Shown here piece by piece: positions 1 through 5,013 of a stretch of DNA of 5,058 nucleotides. This DNA comes from Candidatus Zhuqueibacterota bacterium 4484_219 (GTDB lineage Bacteria; Zhuqueibacterota; JdFR-76; 4484-219), in NCBI GenBank assembly GCA_002085035.1, contig MZGM01000129.1, positions 1 through 5,058 of the forward strand. Direction: 5' to 3'. Numbering within the stretch: position 1 is the first letter of the stretch; each line of letters starts with the position of its first letter. Below the pieces are notes generated by a model that had not been told where the DNA came from, did not search any database, and saw only the letters and a program-made list of their open reading frames with translations. The translations under genes and the position numbers were made by a program.

Positions 1-366
1 GTCATCCATTTCTACTCGCCCGAAGTGGAAAACTACTGCCTGTACTTCCAACTCATGAGCTTGCTGCAAGGTGCGGATGCCGTACTTCACAGCTAATTTT
101 CGCTCCTCTTCATCAAGACTGGAGAACAGCAAAGCATCGGCTGCACCATCTTCCGGCTGCAAAAAATTCGGCAAGGGACAAAAATTGTGTAAGCTAACTA
201 CTTGAAACTTTTGTTCACGCAATTTAAGAATCAGTTTCTTCCACATCTGCTCAGTGATACGATACTCAAGCTCCAAAACCGAAACTGCAATATTTTTAAA
301 TTTCTGCAGTATCAACTCTACATCACTGGTGGACTTGGTTGCCCAGGCTGTTGAAACACCATACAT
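1..366 (-). CDS. Sugar phosphate isomerase/epimerase-like TIM-barrel protein, N-terminal part
   Basis: Only the first 122 codons are present; the frame is open to base 1 and continues off the left edge. The translation starts MYGVSTAW and contains SLHNFCPLP (about residues 54-62), SSLDEEERKLAVKY (about 79-92) and VVFHFGRVEM (about 110-119). This pattern is typical of the xylose isomerase-like/AP endonuclease 2 TIM-barrel superfamily (PF01261). The His residues in SLHNF and VVFHFG sit at the ends of barrel strands, where metal or substrate ligands usually lie. The substrate cannot be told from this part, and the exact reaction is unknown. I chose the ATG at 364-366 because AAGGA lies 9 bases upstream and MxxGVSTAW matches the usual family start. 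The in-frame ATG at 370-372 has only 3 bases of spacing. It follows the DUF498 gene by about 126 bases on the same strand, so co-transcription is possible but unproven. Confidence 0.85.
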   Translation of the reverse strand, partial: MYGVSTAWATKSTSDVELILQKFKNIAVSVLELEYRITEQMWKKLILKLREQKFQVVSLHNFCPLPNFLQPEDGAADALLFSSLDEEERKLAVKYGIRTLQQAHELEVQAVVFHFGRVEMDD

Positions 367-375
367 CGTCATTCA

Positions 376-380
376 TCCTT
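376..380 (-). promoter_or_regulatory. Ribosome binding site deciding the isomerase start
   Basis: AAGGA on the minus strand lies 9 bases before the ATG at 364-366 and 3 bases before the ATG at 370-372. The spacing favours the downstream ATG. Confidence 0.55.
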
Positions 381-492
381 GCAATAACCAATTGATAGTG
401 AGTTTAACCGTCGAGGCATTAAAAATTAACCTGTGAGGATCCTGTGCCTCTGTAATTGGCTACAGGCCTATCTGAAAAATCCAAACTCAATT

Positions 493-834
493 TTAGCACG
501 TCAAATGAAAGGCTCCAACCACTCGTTTTTTCGTTGCCAGCTCATTGTAAATTTGTACTGCCTTGTTGGTATTTTCAGCAATTACTTCAATATTCTTAGC
601 TTTGAGAGTTTTTTGGAATTCATTAGGCACCTTCATCATGCCCGAGCTACCTTTACCTATTACCAGGACCTCAGGTTGAGTTTCAAGCAGTACGTCTTCT
701 AAATCACTAATGTGCAGACAATGCCCTTCTTTGCGCCACCAGTTAGACCGAACCCCTTTTGGGGTGATTATGATGTCCTGGTAGTAAGTTTGACCATTGA
801 CAATAATTTTGCCAAATGAATAGGCTTCAATCAT
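493..834 (-). CDS. Mth938/DUF498 domain protein
   Basis: This 113-residue protein is a complete single-domain member of the Mth938-like family (PF04430, DUF498; the mitochondrial relative is the complex I assembly factor NDUFAF3). Visible hallmarks are the start MIEAYSFGKI, then VRSNWWRKEGH (about residues 28-38), PEVLVIGKGSSG (about 54-65) and the end RVVGAFHLTC. The fold is a small alpha/beta domain, probably cytosolic. Biochemical function in bacteria is unknown; family membership is clear. The frame extends 12 codons upstream to an ATG at 868-870. I reject that start because AAGAAGGG lies a few bases before the ATG at 832-834, the family begins at MIEA, and the longer form would overlap the preceding gene. 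The upstream gene ends 13 bases before this start, so the two are very likely translated from one mRNA. It ends with TAA at 493-495. Confidence 0.9.
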   Translation of the reverse strand: MIEAYSFGKIIVNGQTYYQDIIITPKGVRSNWWRKEGHCLHISDLEDVLLETQPEVLVIGKGSSGMMKVPNEFQKTLKAKNIEVIAENTNKAVQIYNELATKKRVVGAFHLTC

Positions 835-839
835 TGCAA

Positions 840-847
840 CCCTTCTT
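840..847 (-). promoter_or_regulatory. Ribosome binding site of the DUF498 gene
   Basis: AAGAAGGG on the minus strand lies 5 bases before the ATG at 832-834. It fills the short gap after the stop codon of the preceding gene, which supports both the short start and coupled translation of the pair. Confidence 0.65.
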
Positions 848-1105
848 TTAATGTTTAATAAATTCTTCATAATTCCTTAGATACCACTCTTTGGTTTTCT
901 CTTCATAGTCGAGCTCCACCAGTCGCCCATCTTCTAATTCTACTTGAAAATAATGAGTAGTGAAAGAAGGAGTGTGTCTTGATTGAATTTTAGCCATGCG
1001 CAACACTCGATGTATTGGATAACGCTTGCCCTTGACCAACAAAGAACGTGGCCGTTCGGGGTACTTGTAGGCCGAGGTGCAATCTACGTAAATGAGCTTT
1101 TTCAT
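848..1105 (-). CDS. Small conserved-looking hypothetical protein (85 aa)
   Basis: I do not recognise this gene with confidence. The protein begins MKKLIYVDCTSAYKY, continues PERPRSLLVKGKRYPIHRVL (residues 16-35), and later has HYFQVELEDGRLVELDYEE (about 51-69) and KEWYLRNYEE. Alternating charged and hydrophobic residues plus the order RP..grrY.v..vL, then yF.V...dGr..eL, then .WyL suggest a small beta-rich single domain. This arrangement resembles DUF6504-type proteins, but the match is by eye only. There is no signal peptide, membrane segment or cysteine motif. No good Shine-Dalgarno sequence precedes the ATG at 1103-1105. It overlaps no other gene and is 13 bases upstream of the DUF498 gene, pointing to a two-gene transcript. 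It is probably real because of this tight spacing and its non-random composition. Confidence 0.7.
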   Translation of the reverse strand: MKKLIYVDCTSAYKYPERPRSLLVKGKRYPIHRVLRMAKIQSRHTPSFTTHYFQVELEDGRLVELDYEEKTKEWYLRNYEEFIKH

Positions 1106-1155
1106 GTAAAGTAACTATTCAGGTATGAAGTGTTTATCATTGGGTTAAGAACAAA

Positions 1156-1218
1156 TGTAGAAGGCGTCTCCAGATGCCGACAGACAGCATCGGGCTTTGG
1201 AGAGTTCTCCTACGGAAA
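1156..1218. repeat. REP-like imperfect palindrome, copy 1
   Basis: Starts TGTAGAAGGCGTCTCCAGA and ends CTTTGGAGAGTTCTCCTACG, so the two ends are roughly reverse complements (core TCTCCA / TGGAGA). It aligns in the same orientation with 3892-3950, differing by scattered substitutions and about 4 extra bases in the loop. The form resembles REP/REPIN elements of other bacteria. No RAYT transposase is in the window. Confidence 0.75.
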
Positions 1219-1270
1219 CCTTTGTGCTGCCCGACCCCGCTGATATCATTTAAAGAACTATTTTGCACTT

Positions 1271-1350
1271 GTGTCAAATAAGGCTTGGGTTTGACTCCAT
1301 AAGTTTAAAAATTACATATCGGGGGTGTATCAAAAGGCATTTTTACCGCA
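1271..1350 (+). repeat. GTGTATCAAAAG repeat, copy 1
   Basis: The left part (TCAAATAAGGCTT) and the right part (ATTACATAT then GGGGGTGTATCAAAAG) both recur in the same order and orientation at 4905-4965. Their last 40 aligned bases match at 36 positions; copy 1 has about 5 extra bases in the middle. The block 1321-1350 (GGGGGTGTATCAAAAGGCAT onward to ACCGCA) also recurs inverted at 4019-4049, with one extra base there. This is a dispersed, mosaic element. Confidence 0.8.
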
Positions 1351-1390
1351 CACCATTACAAGTCTTCTAAGAGCTTTAAACTACTCAGTG

Positions 1391-1423
1391 ACGTGACCGT
1401 CACCTTGGAGATGACGGTCACGT
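1391..1423. repeat. Perfect 12-bp inverted repeat overlapping the recD2 stop
   Basis: ACGTGACCGTCA (1391-1402) and TGACGGTCACGT (1412-1423) are exact reverse complements around a 9-base loop. The recD2 stop TGA (1418-1420) lies in the right arm. Neither strand has a T-run after the stem, so it is not a standard intrinsic terminator, though it may protect the 3' end or slow polymerase. Confidence 0.85.
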
Positions 1424-3733
1424 TAGTGCCATCTGTAGCCTTTTCTTTAACGCAGTGTAGCGTTGAACTACCTGGTTATTTTTTAACGCCATCTGCAGAG
1501 CTTTTCGAGTACCAATAAGGATTATTAATTCTTTGGCCCGGGTAACGGCTGTGTAAAGCAGATTGCGCTGGAGCATAACGTAGTGTTGTGTGGAGATTGG
1601 CATGATCACCACAGGGTATTCAGAACCCTGGCTTTTGTGCACAGTAATGGCATAGGCGTGTACTATCTCATCCAATTCAGAAAGCTCATAAGTTACTGTT
1701 TTGTCGAAATCAATAACGATTTTTTGTTCCTCCAGGTCAATATGACGGATAATACCCAGATCACCGTTAAACACTCCTTTGTCGTAGTTGTTACGAAGTT
1801 GCATAACCTTGTCACCAACTAAGAACTGTCGATCACTGCGAGCGAGCCTCAGTGTATTACTTTTTGCTCTGGTTTCAGAGGAAGCAGCTGCTTTGGCTCG
1901 AGGATTAAGGGCCTGTTGAAGTACTGTGTTCAAATTATTAACTCCGAGAGGTCCACGATGCATAGGAGTAAGTACCTGAATATCAAACATAGGATTGTAG
2001 TTGTAACGTTGCGGTAATTTGTGAGCACATAGCTCAACAATCATCTGCACGATTTTTTCTGCATCTTCCTCCTGCACAAACAGAAAATCCCCGAAATCAT
2101 CTCTTGGTTTCACTGGAATTTTGCCTGTCCTGCTAAGGCTAATTTGCCTTTTTTGTTCAGATCCTCTATTTCGACTGGTAGCTCGTCGCTCCAATTTCGG
2201 AAAAAGTCCTTGATTGATACGATGAGCATTTACCACAATGACACTATCCCGAGCCTGGCGAAAGATTTCTTTAAGCTTTACTACCCCAACAATACCAGAG
2301 TCAATAATGTCTCGCAACACATTGCCAGGCCCTACTGAGGGTAGTTGATCTACATCGCCTACCAGGATTAAGCGAGCAGTGGGAGGTAATGCCCGCACTA
2401 ATTGAAAAGCTAACATCAGATCCAGCATAGAAGCTTCATCCACGATGAGGACATCGAGCGATAACTGATGTTCTTTGTTGCGTTTAAACTGGCGGGTTTG
2501 CGGCTCAAATTCTAACAAGCGATGGATGGTTTTGGCAGGTTGTCCTGTAGCTTCGGCCAAGCGTTTAGCTGCTCGGCCGGTGGGTGCTGCTAATTTAATC
2601 CGCAGGCCAAGGTACTCAAATAGTTGAATAATGCCCCGCACAGTAGTGGTTTTTCCTGTACCAGGACCTCCTGTAAGTACCATTACTTTGGACTGCAAAG
2701 CTTTGGATATTGCCTGCATTTGAGCTTTGTTGTATTCAATCCCCTGCAGGTACGCCATTTTTTTGACTTGAGCCAGGGTTTCATCAAGTGGTAGTTTTAA
2801 AGGTTCGACCTTAGTGAGAATTGCTAGAGCCTCAGCCAGTCCTTTTTCCGCAAAGTAAAATGGTGGTAAATAAATTGAATCATCTTCCGCTACAATGTGA
2901 CCAACCTTTATTAATTCTTCAAGCACAGTTTCAATCAGATTGGTTTCTAACTTTAGCAATTCTCGACTCCGCGAAAGTAGCTCGGAACGGGGAAGAAATA
3001 CATGTCCTTCCTCGGTAGCGTTAAGGAGCACGTATTTCAGTCCTGCTTCGATGCGAGCTGGTTCGTCGGGTGCGATGCCCAAACTTTGAGCAATCCGATC
3101 GGCGGTCAAAAAGCCAATGCCCCATACATCCTCAGCAATTTGGTAAGGATTGTGGCGAAGAACATCGAGCGTTTGATTGCCGTAATTGCGATAGATTTTT
3201 AGCGCTAAATTGGGACTTATTCCATGCTGACTGAGAAAAAGCATCACCTCTTTGAGGTCCTTTTGTTCTTTCCATGCCTGTTTGATCATCTCCAGACGCT
3301 TCTCGCCGATTCCCTCGACTTCCAACAACTTTTCTGGATTGTTTTCGATGATCTCTAATGTTTGCAGCCCAAAATGATTTACGAGGCGTTCCGCGTGAAC
3401 TGGTCCGATCCCACGAATTAATCCCGAGCCCAGATAGTTCTTGATCCCCTCTTTAGTTATTGGAAGCAAAGTTCGGTATTCCTCGACCCGAAACTGGTAG
3501 CCATATTTTGGATTTTTCTCCCACCGTCCGCTGAGCGCAACTCGTTCCCCTTCAATTAGAAATGGTAAATTTCCTAACACGGTAATCTGAGCGGAATTCC
3601 CCCTGGTCGGAATAACTCGAGCTACAGTGTAGCCAGTTTCCTCATTCCGAAAGGTAATACGTTTTACCACACCTTCAATCTGCTTTTGTGCCAGATTGTT
3701 TTGAAAAAGATGCTGATTAGGTGAAGTATTCAT
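1418..3733 (-). CDS. recD2: SF1B DNA helicase RecD2
   Basis: A 771-residue ATP-dependent 5'-3' helicase of the RecD2/YrrC type, which acts without RecBC in DNA repair and replication-fork maintenance. Numbering is from the ATG at 3731-3733. An N-terminal OB-like region starts IEGVVKRITFRNEETGYTV (19-37). Helix-hairpin-helix motifs follow: RGIGPVHAERL (107-117), VEGIGEKRLEMI (139-150) and WGIGFLTADRIA (204-215). The helicase core has Walker A GGPGTGKTT (355-363), motif Ia APTGRAAKRL (383-392), Walker B LIVDEASM (429-436), motif III GDVDQLPSVGPG (459-470), motif IV EIFRQA (489-494), ITVHKSQGSEY (696-706) and motif VI LLYTAVTRAKE (725-735). All catalytic motifs are intact. There are about 30 and 12 unusual extra residues at 515-546 and 612-635. 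The frame is open to a GTG at 3827-3829 (803 residues). I prefer the ATG because the extra 32 residues do not resemble the family and overlap repeat-like DNA. Neither start has a good ribosome binding site. Confidence 0.95.
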   Translation of the reverse strand: MNTSPNQHLFQNNLAQKQIEGVVKRITFRNEETGYTVARVIPTRGNSAQITVLGNLPFLIEGERVALSGRWEKNPKYGYQFRVEEYRTLLPITKEGIKNYLGSGLIRGIGPVHAERLVNHFGLQTLEIIENNPEKLLEVEGIGEKRLEMIKQAWKEQKDLKEVMLFLSQHGISPNLALKIYRNYGNQTLDVLRHNPYQIAEDVWGIGFLTADRIAQSLGIAPDEPARIEAGLKYVLLNATEEGHVFLPRSELLSRSRELLKLETNLIETVLEELIKVGHIVAEDDSIYLPPFYFAEKGLAEALAILTKVEPLKLPLDETLAQVKKMAYLQGIEYNKAQMQAISKALQSKVMVLTGGPGTGKTTTVRGIIQLFEYLGLRIKLAAPTGRAAKRLAEATGQPAKTIHRLLEFEPQTRQFKRNKEHQLSLDVLIVDEASMLDLMLAFQLVRALPPTARLILVGDVDQLPSVGPGNVLRDIIDSGIVGVVKLKEIFRQARDSVIVVNAHRINQGLFPKLERRATSRNRGSEQKRQISLSRTGKIPVKPRDDFGDFLFVQEEDAEKIVQMIVELCAHKLPQRYNYNPMFDIQVLTPMHRGPLGVNNLNTVLQQALNPRAKAAASSETRAKSNTLRLARSDRQFLVGDKVMQLRNNYDKGVFNGDLGIIRHIDLEEQKIVIDFDKTVTYELSELDEIVHAYAITVHKSQGSEYPVVIMPISTQHYVMLQRNLLYTAVTRAKELIILIGTRKALQMALKNNQVVQRYTALKKRLQMALT
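1834..1900. repeat. Palindrome-rich in-frame insertion in recD2 (second)
   Basis: Encodes residues 612-634, between the conserved LNP and GDKVMQLRNNY blocks. CGAGCC and GGCTCG near its ends are exact inverted repeats (1895-1900 and 1843-1848 on the plus strand). Inside lie AAGCAGCTGCTT (1882-1893, a perfect palindrome), a CTCTG/CAGAG hairpin (1867-1880) and a CACTG/CAGTG hairpin (1834-1854). The spacing between the two conserved blocks is about 28 residues, longer than the roughly 17 I recall for relatives. Confidence 0.45.
2091..2200. repeat. In-frame insertion in recD2 bounded by a 7-bp inverted repeat (first)
   Basis: Encodes residues about 512-546, between the NAHRINQG and DFLFVQEED blocks, where relatives have only a short linker. 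CCGAAAT (2091-2097) and ATTTCGG (2194-2200) are exact inverted repeats at the edges, and a 5-bp hairpin AAGGC/GCCTT sits at 2135-2150. The encoded peptide is very basic and low in hydrophobics (includes RQISLSRTGKIPVKP), unlike the surrounding helicase sequence. Confidence 0.45.
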
Positions 3734-3776
3734 GGGAGAAGTTGGCTTTCCTCTTCTTTTTTCATGTCTGTTTAGA

Positions 3777-3800
3777 TATTTGAACCCAGACTCGGAAAAA
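3777..3800 (-). repeat. 24-bp segment shared with 4201-4224
   Basis: Read on the minus strand it matches the plus strand at 4201-4224 at 20 of 24 bases (shared cores TTTTCCGA and TCTGGGTT). It lies in the part of the recD2 frame between the GTG and ATG start candidates. Confidence 0.4.
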
Positions 3801-3891
3801 CCCTTTAAAGATTGTTCTATCTCTTGCACAGATTCTGCTGAAAAATGGCAATTTCACAAAAAACGTGCTCTATTCTACCTTGAAAACAGAT

Positions 3892-3950
3892 TGTAGGAGG
3901 CATCTCCAGACGCTGATGGAATCGAGCTCTGGAGAGCCCTCCCACAGAAA
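3892..3950. repeat. REP-like imperfect palindrome, copy 2
   Basis: Starts TGTAGGAGGCATCTCCAGA and ends CTCTGGAGAGCCCTCCCACA; the ends are near-perfect reverse complements with an exact TCTCCAGA / TCTGGAGA core. Same orientation as the copy at 1156-1218, so the two bracket recD2 as direct repeats about 2.7 kb apart. Confidence 0.8.
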
Positions 3951-3957
3951 TAAGTAG

Positions 3958-4049
3958 GCAACGTTTTTATAAATAGATAATTACCCCTCTGCGATCCTTG
4001 CGACTGCTTGGCGAACTTTGCGGTTAAAAATGCCTTTTGATACACCCCC
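3958..4049 (-). repeat. ATAGATAATTACCCC repeat joined to an inverted GTGTATCAAAAG block
   Basis: Bases 3958-4002 recur directly at 5014-5058 with 42 of 45 identities. Bases 4019-4049 are the reverse complement of the block at 1321-1350. The middle (CTGCGATCCTTGCG, then GCGAACTTTGCGG) is the degenerate tandem TTGCG type of text seen in intergenic repeats of several bacteria. The whole appears to be one mobile repeat unit, of which the other loci show parts. Confidence 0.75.
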
Positions 4050-4065
4050 TAATGCTTTTGGGGGG
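4045..4065. repeat. C5/G5 hairpin followed by a T-tract on the plus strand
   Basis: CCCCC (4045-4049) pairs with GGGGG (4061-4065) around an 11-base loop, and CAATTTTT follows on the plus strand. It looks like an intrinsic terminator for plus-strand transcription, yet no plus-strand gene lies upstream. On the minus strand, the direction of the genes, there is no T-tract. Confidence 0.45.
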
Positions 4066-4079
4066 CAATTTTTCTCTAA

Positions 4080-4182
4080 ACATATCGTCTCTAACCAGAC
4101 TCTTGTCTGTTCCGATAGGGACAAAATGTTGGTAGCAAATAAGACTGGCCATTTATTCGAAGTCCCTTTAGGGACGATATGT
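4080..4182. repeat. 103-bp element with terminal inverted repeats (MITE-like)
   Basis: ACATATCGTCTCTAA (4080-4094) and TTAGGGACGATATGT (4168-4182) are reverse complements at 14 of 15 positions. The interior contains GATAGGGACAAAATG and a GTCCC TTTA GGGAC hairpin (4162-4175). It has no coding capacity. Size and inverted ends fit a miniature non-autonomous element, but no target-site duplication is evident. Confidence 0.6.
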
Positions 4183-4200
4183 CTTTCTTATTTTTGATAA

Positions 4201-4224
4201 GTTTTCCGAATCTGGGTTGAAGTA
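4201..4224 (+). repeat. 24-bp segment shared with 3777-3800
   Basis: Inverted, 20 of 24 match to the segment within the recD2 5' extension. See the entry there. Confidence 0.4.
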
Positions 4225-4270
4225 ACTTCTGCAAACGAGGAGAAAATCTTATAAATAATTTTTTGACGAG

Positions 4271-4357
4271 ATTAACAGGATAAACTGGATAAAAGTATAG
4301 CGTGGTAATTAAAGAGATTTTTTATCCTGAAAATCCCGTGTATCCTGTCTAATTTTT
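4271..4357. repeat. Inverted AACAGGATA pair
   Basis: ATTAACAGGATAAACTGGAT (4271-4290) matches the reverse complement of the right arm (4318-4357, containing TATCCTGTCTAATTTTT) with one gap and a couple of mismatches. The AGGAT unit recurs within the arms (for example TTTATCCTGAAAATCCCG). Non-coding, and typical of degenerate intergenic repeat text. Confidence 0.7.
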
Positions 4358-4447
4358 AAGAAGCCGGTCCCTTTTCACATACTAACAATCATCTTTTTTC
4401 ATGGTCTAACTTACAGAGATGAAGAGAGAATTTCCAGCGTTCGATTT

Positions 4448-4903
4448 CTATTTTTTCATAGTGCGAAGAATTTTAACATACCGCTGAACAAAGACAATAA
4501 TCCCCAAAAGTTCACCGCCGAGGAAAATTTCCCAGCGAAATGGATTGGGGAGTCCACCGTTCATAATATTCTTACAATCAAGGACAAAAGAAACAAAAAT
4601 TCCTGCTGCGGCAAGGAATTCTAGACCCCATTCCAGAAGGTTTAGTTTAAATTCTACTCCCCGCGCTGCTAAATGCAATATCAGAATAGCTGCAACAATC
4701 ATAGACAAGCTAATAATCACTGGTGCCAATACAGGCCCTGTCCAGGTAACCGGGATCAAAAACAAGATATCCCACTCCAGTAGCGAATCTGGCCAATTGC
4801 ACAATACTTTCAGCCAGATATAGTAAAAAATATCCCATACTCCAAAGCTAAAAATAAAACAGGAAAAACGCTGCCCAAAATTGCGTCCGGCAATCACTCC
4901 CAC
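4448..4903 (-). CDS. Multi-pass membrane protein, probably 5'-truncated
   Basis: The 151-residue frame opens with GTG at 4901-4903 and ends with TAG at 4448-4450. Hydrophobic stretches at about residues 14-34, 46-79 (long enough for one or two passes), 92-108 and 125-142 predict four or five membrane segments in the inner membrane, with a basic C-terminal tail (RYVKILRTMKK). Notable blocks are GRNFGQRF, FGVWDIFYYIWLKVL (20-34) and WDILFLIPVTWTGPVLAP (44-61). I recall these from uncharacterised membrane proteins in which another N-terminal segment precedes GR.F..RF. Function is unknown. There is no ribosome binding site before the GTG, an in-frame TAA lies 18 bases upstream of it, and a dispersed repeat begins at about 4905. 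The gene therefore looks like a remnant whose 5' end was replaced by the repeat. A short functional version using the GTG cannot be excluded. Confidence 0.6.
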   Translation of the reverse strand: MGVIAGRNFGQRFSCFIFSFGVWDIFYYIWLKVLCNWPDSLLEWDILFLIPVTWTGPVLAPVIISLSMIVAAILILHLAARGVEFKLNLLEWGLEFLAAAGIFVSFVLDCKNIMNGGLPNPFRWEIFLGGELLGIIVFVQRYVKILRTMKK

Positions 4904-4904
4904 A

Positions 4905-4965
4905 GTCTCAAATAAGGCTTACCCTCTATAAGTCTAAGAATTACATATTGGGGGTGTATCAAAAG
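4905..4965 (+). repeat. GTGTATCAAAAG repeat, copy 2
   Basis: Starts with GTCTCAAATAAGGCTT (15 of 16 identical to 1271-1286) and ends with GGGGGTGTATCAAAAG. It abuts the apparent 5' end of the membrane protein gene within two bases. The GGCATTTTT extension seen in the other copies is absent here. Confidence 0.8.
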
Positions 4966-5013
4966 TTAATGATTTAAGATAACAGTAAAGAACGCAACGG
5001 GGGCACAAAATAC

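Larger units (their letters stand above)
1106..1417. other. Gene-free, repeat-bearing spacer between recD2 and the small-gene cluster
   Basis: No coding frame of note on either strand. It holds a REP-like palindrome (1156-1218), a copy of the GTGTATCAAAAG repeat (1271-1350) and the hairpin at 1391-1423. The 50 bases next to the small gene (1106-1155) should hold its promoter if recD2 transcription does not read through, but I see no convincing -35/-10 pair there. Confidence 0.6.
3734..4447. other. Repeat-packed intergenic region upstream of recD2
   Basis: Apart from the possible 32-codon N-terminal extension of recD2 (3734-3829), no frame looks coding. From left to right it holds a REP-like copy, the ATAGATAATTACCCC repeat fused to an inverted GTGTATCAAAAG block, a C5/G5 hairpin, a 103-bp element with inverted ends and an AACAGGAT inverted pair. 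About 3830-3891 and 4359-4447 show no recognisable structure. A recD2 promoter should lie here, but I cannot place one. Confidence 0.6.

Noticed and set aside
446..472. CTGTA/TACAG stem as a terminator between DUF498 and the isomerase
   Set aside because: Short, bulged stem with no T-tract on the minus strand.
470..504. TTGACG on the minus strand at 499-504 as a -35 box for the isomerase gene
   Set aside because: The best -10 at 17 bases (GATTTT) matches only 3 of 6 positions, and the hexamer lies in the end of the DUF498 coding sequence.
254..702. Plus-strand open frames across 254-436 and 433-702
   Set aside because: They lie antisense to or between the isomerase and DUF498 genes, have no ribosome binding site and give no recognisable protein.
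1583..3202. Plus-strand open frames within the recD2 region
   Set aside because: They are antisense to a fully intact helicase with all motifs present; their translations show no domain.
3872..3877. TAGAAT on the minus strand as a -10 box for recD2
   Set aside because: Good hexamer but no -35 at suitable distance, in AT-rich repeat surroundings; not enough for a promoter call.
3892..4357. CRISPR array
   Set aside because: The repeats here are of different kinds with no regular unit-spacer periodicity, and no cas gene is present.
4545..4823. Plus-strand 92-codon frame opposite the membrane gene
   Set aside because: Antisense to the hydrophobic frame, which has recognisable membrane segments; the plus-strand product looks like a shadow.
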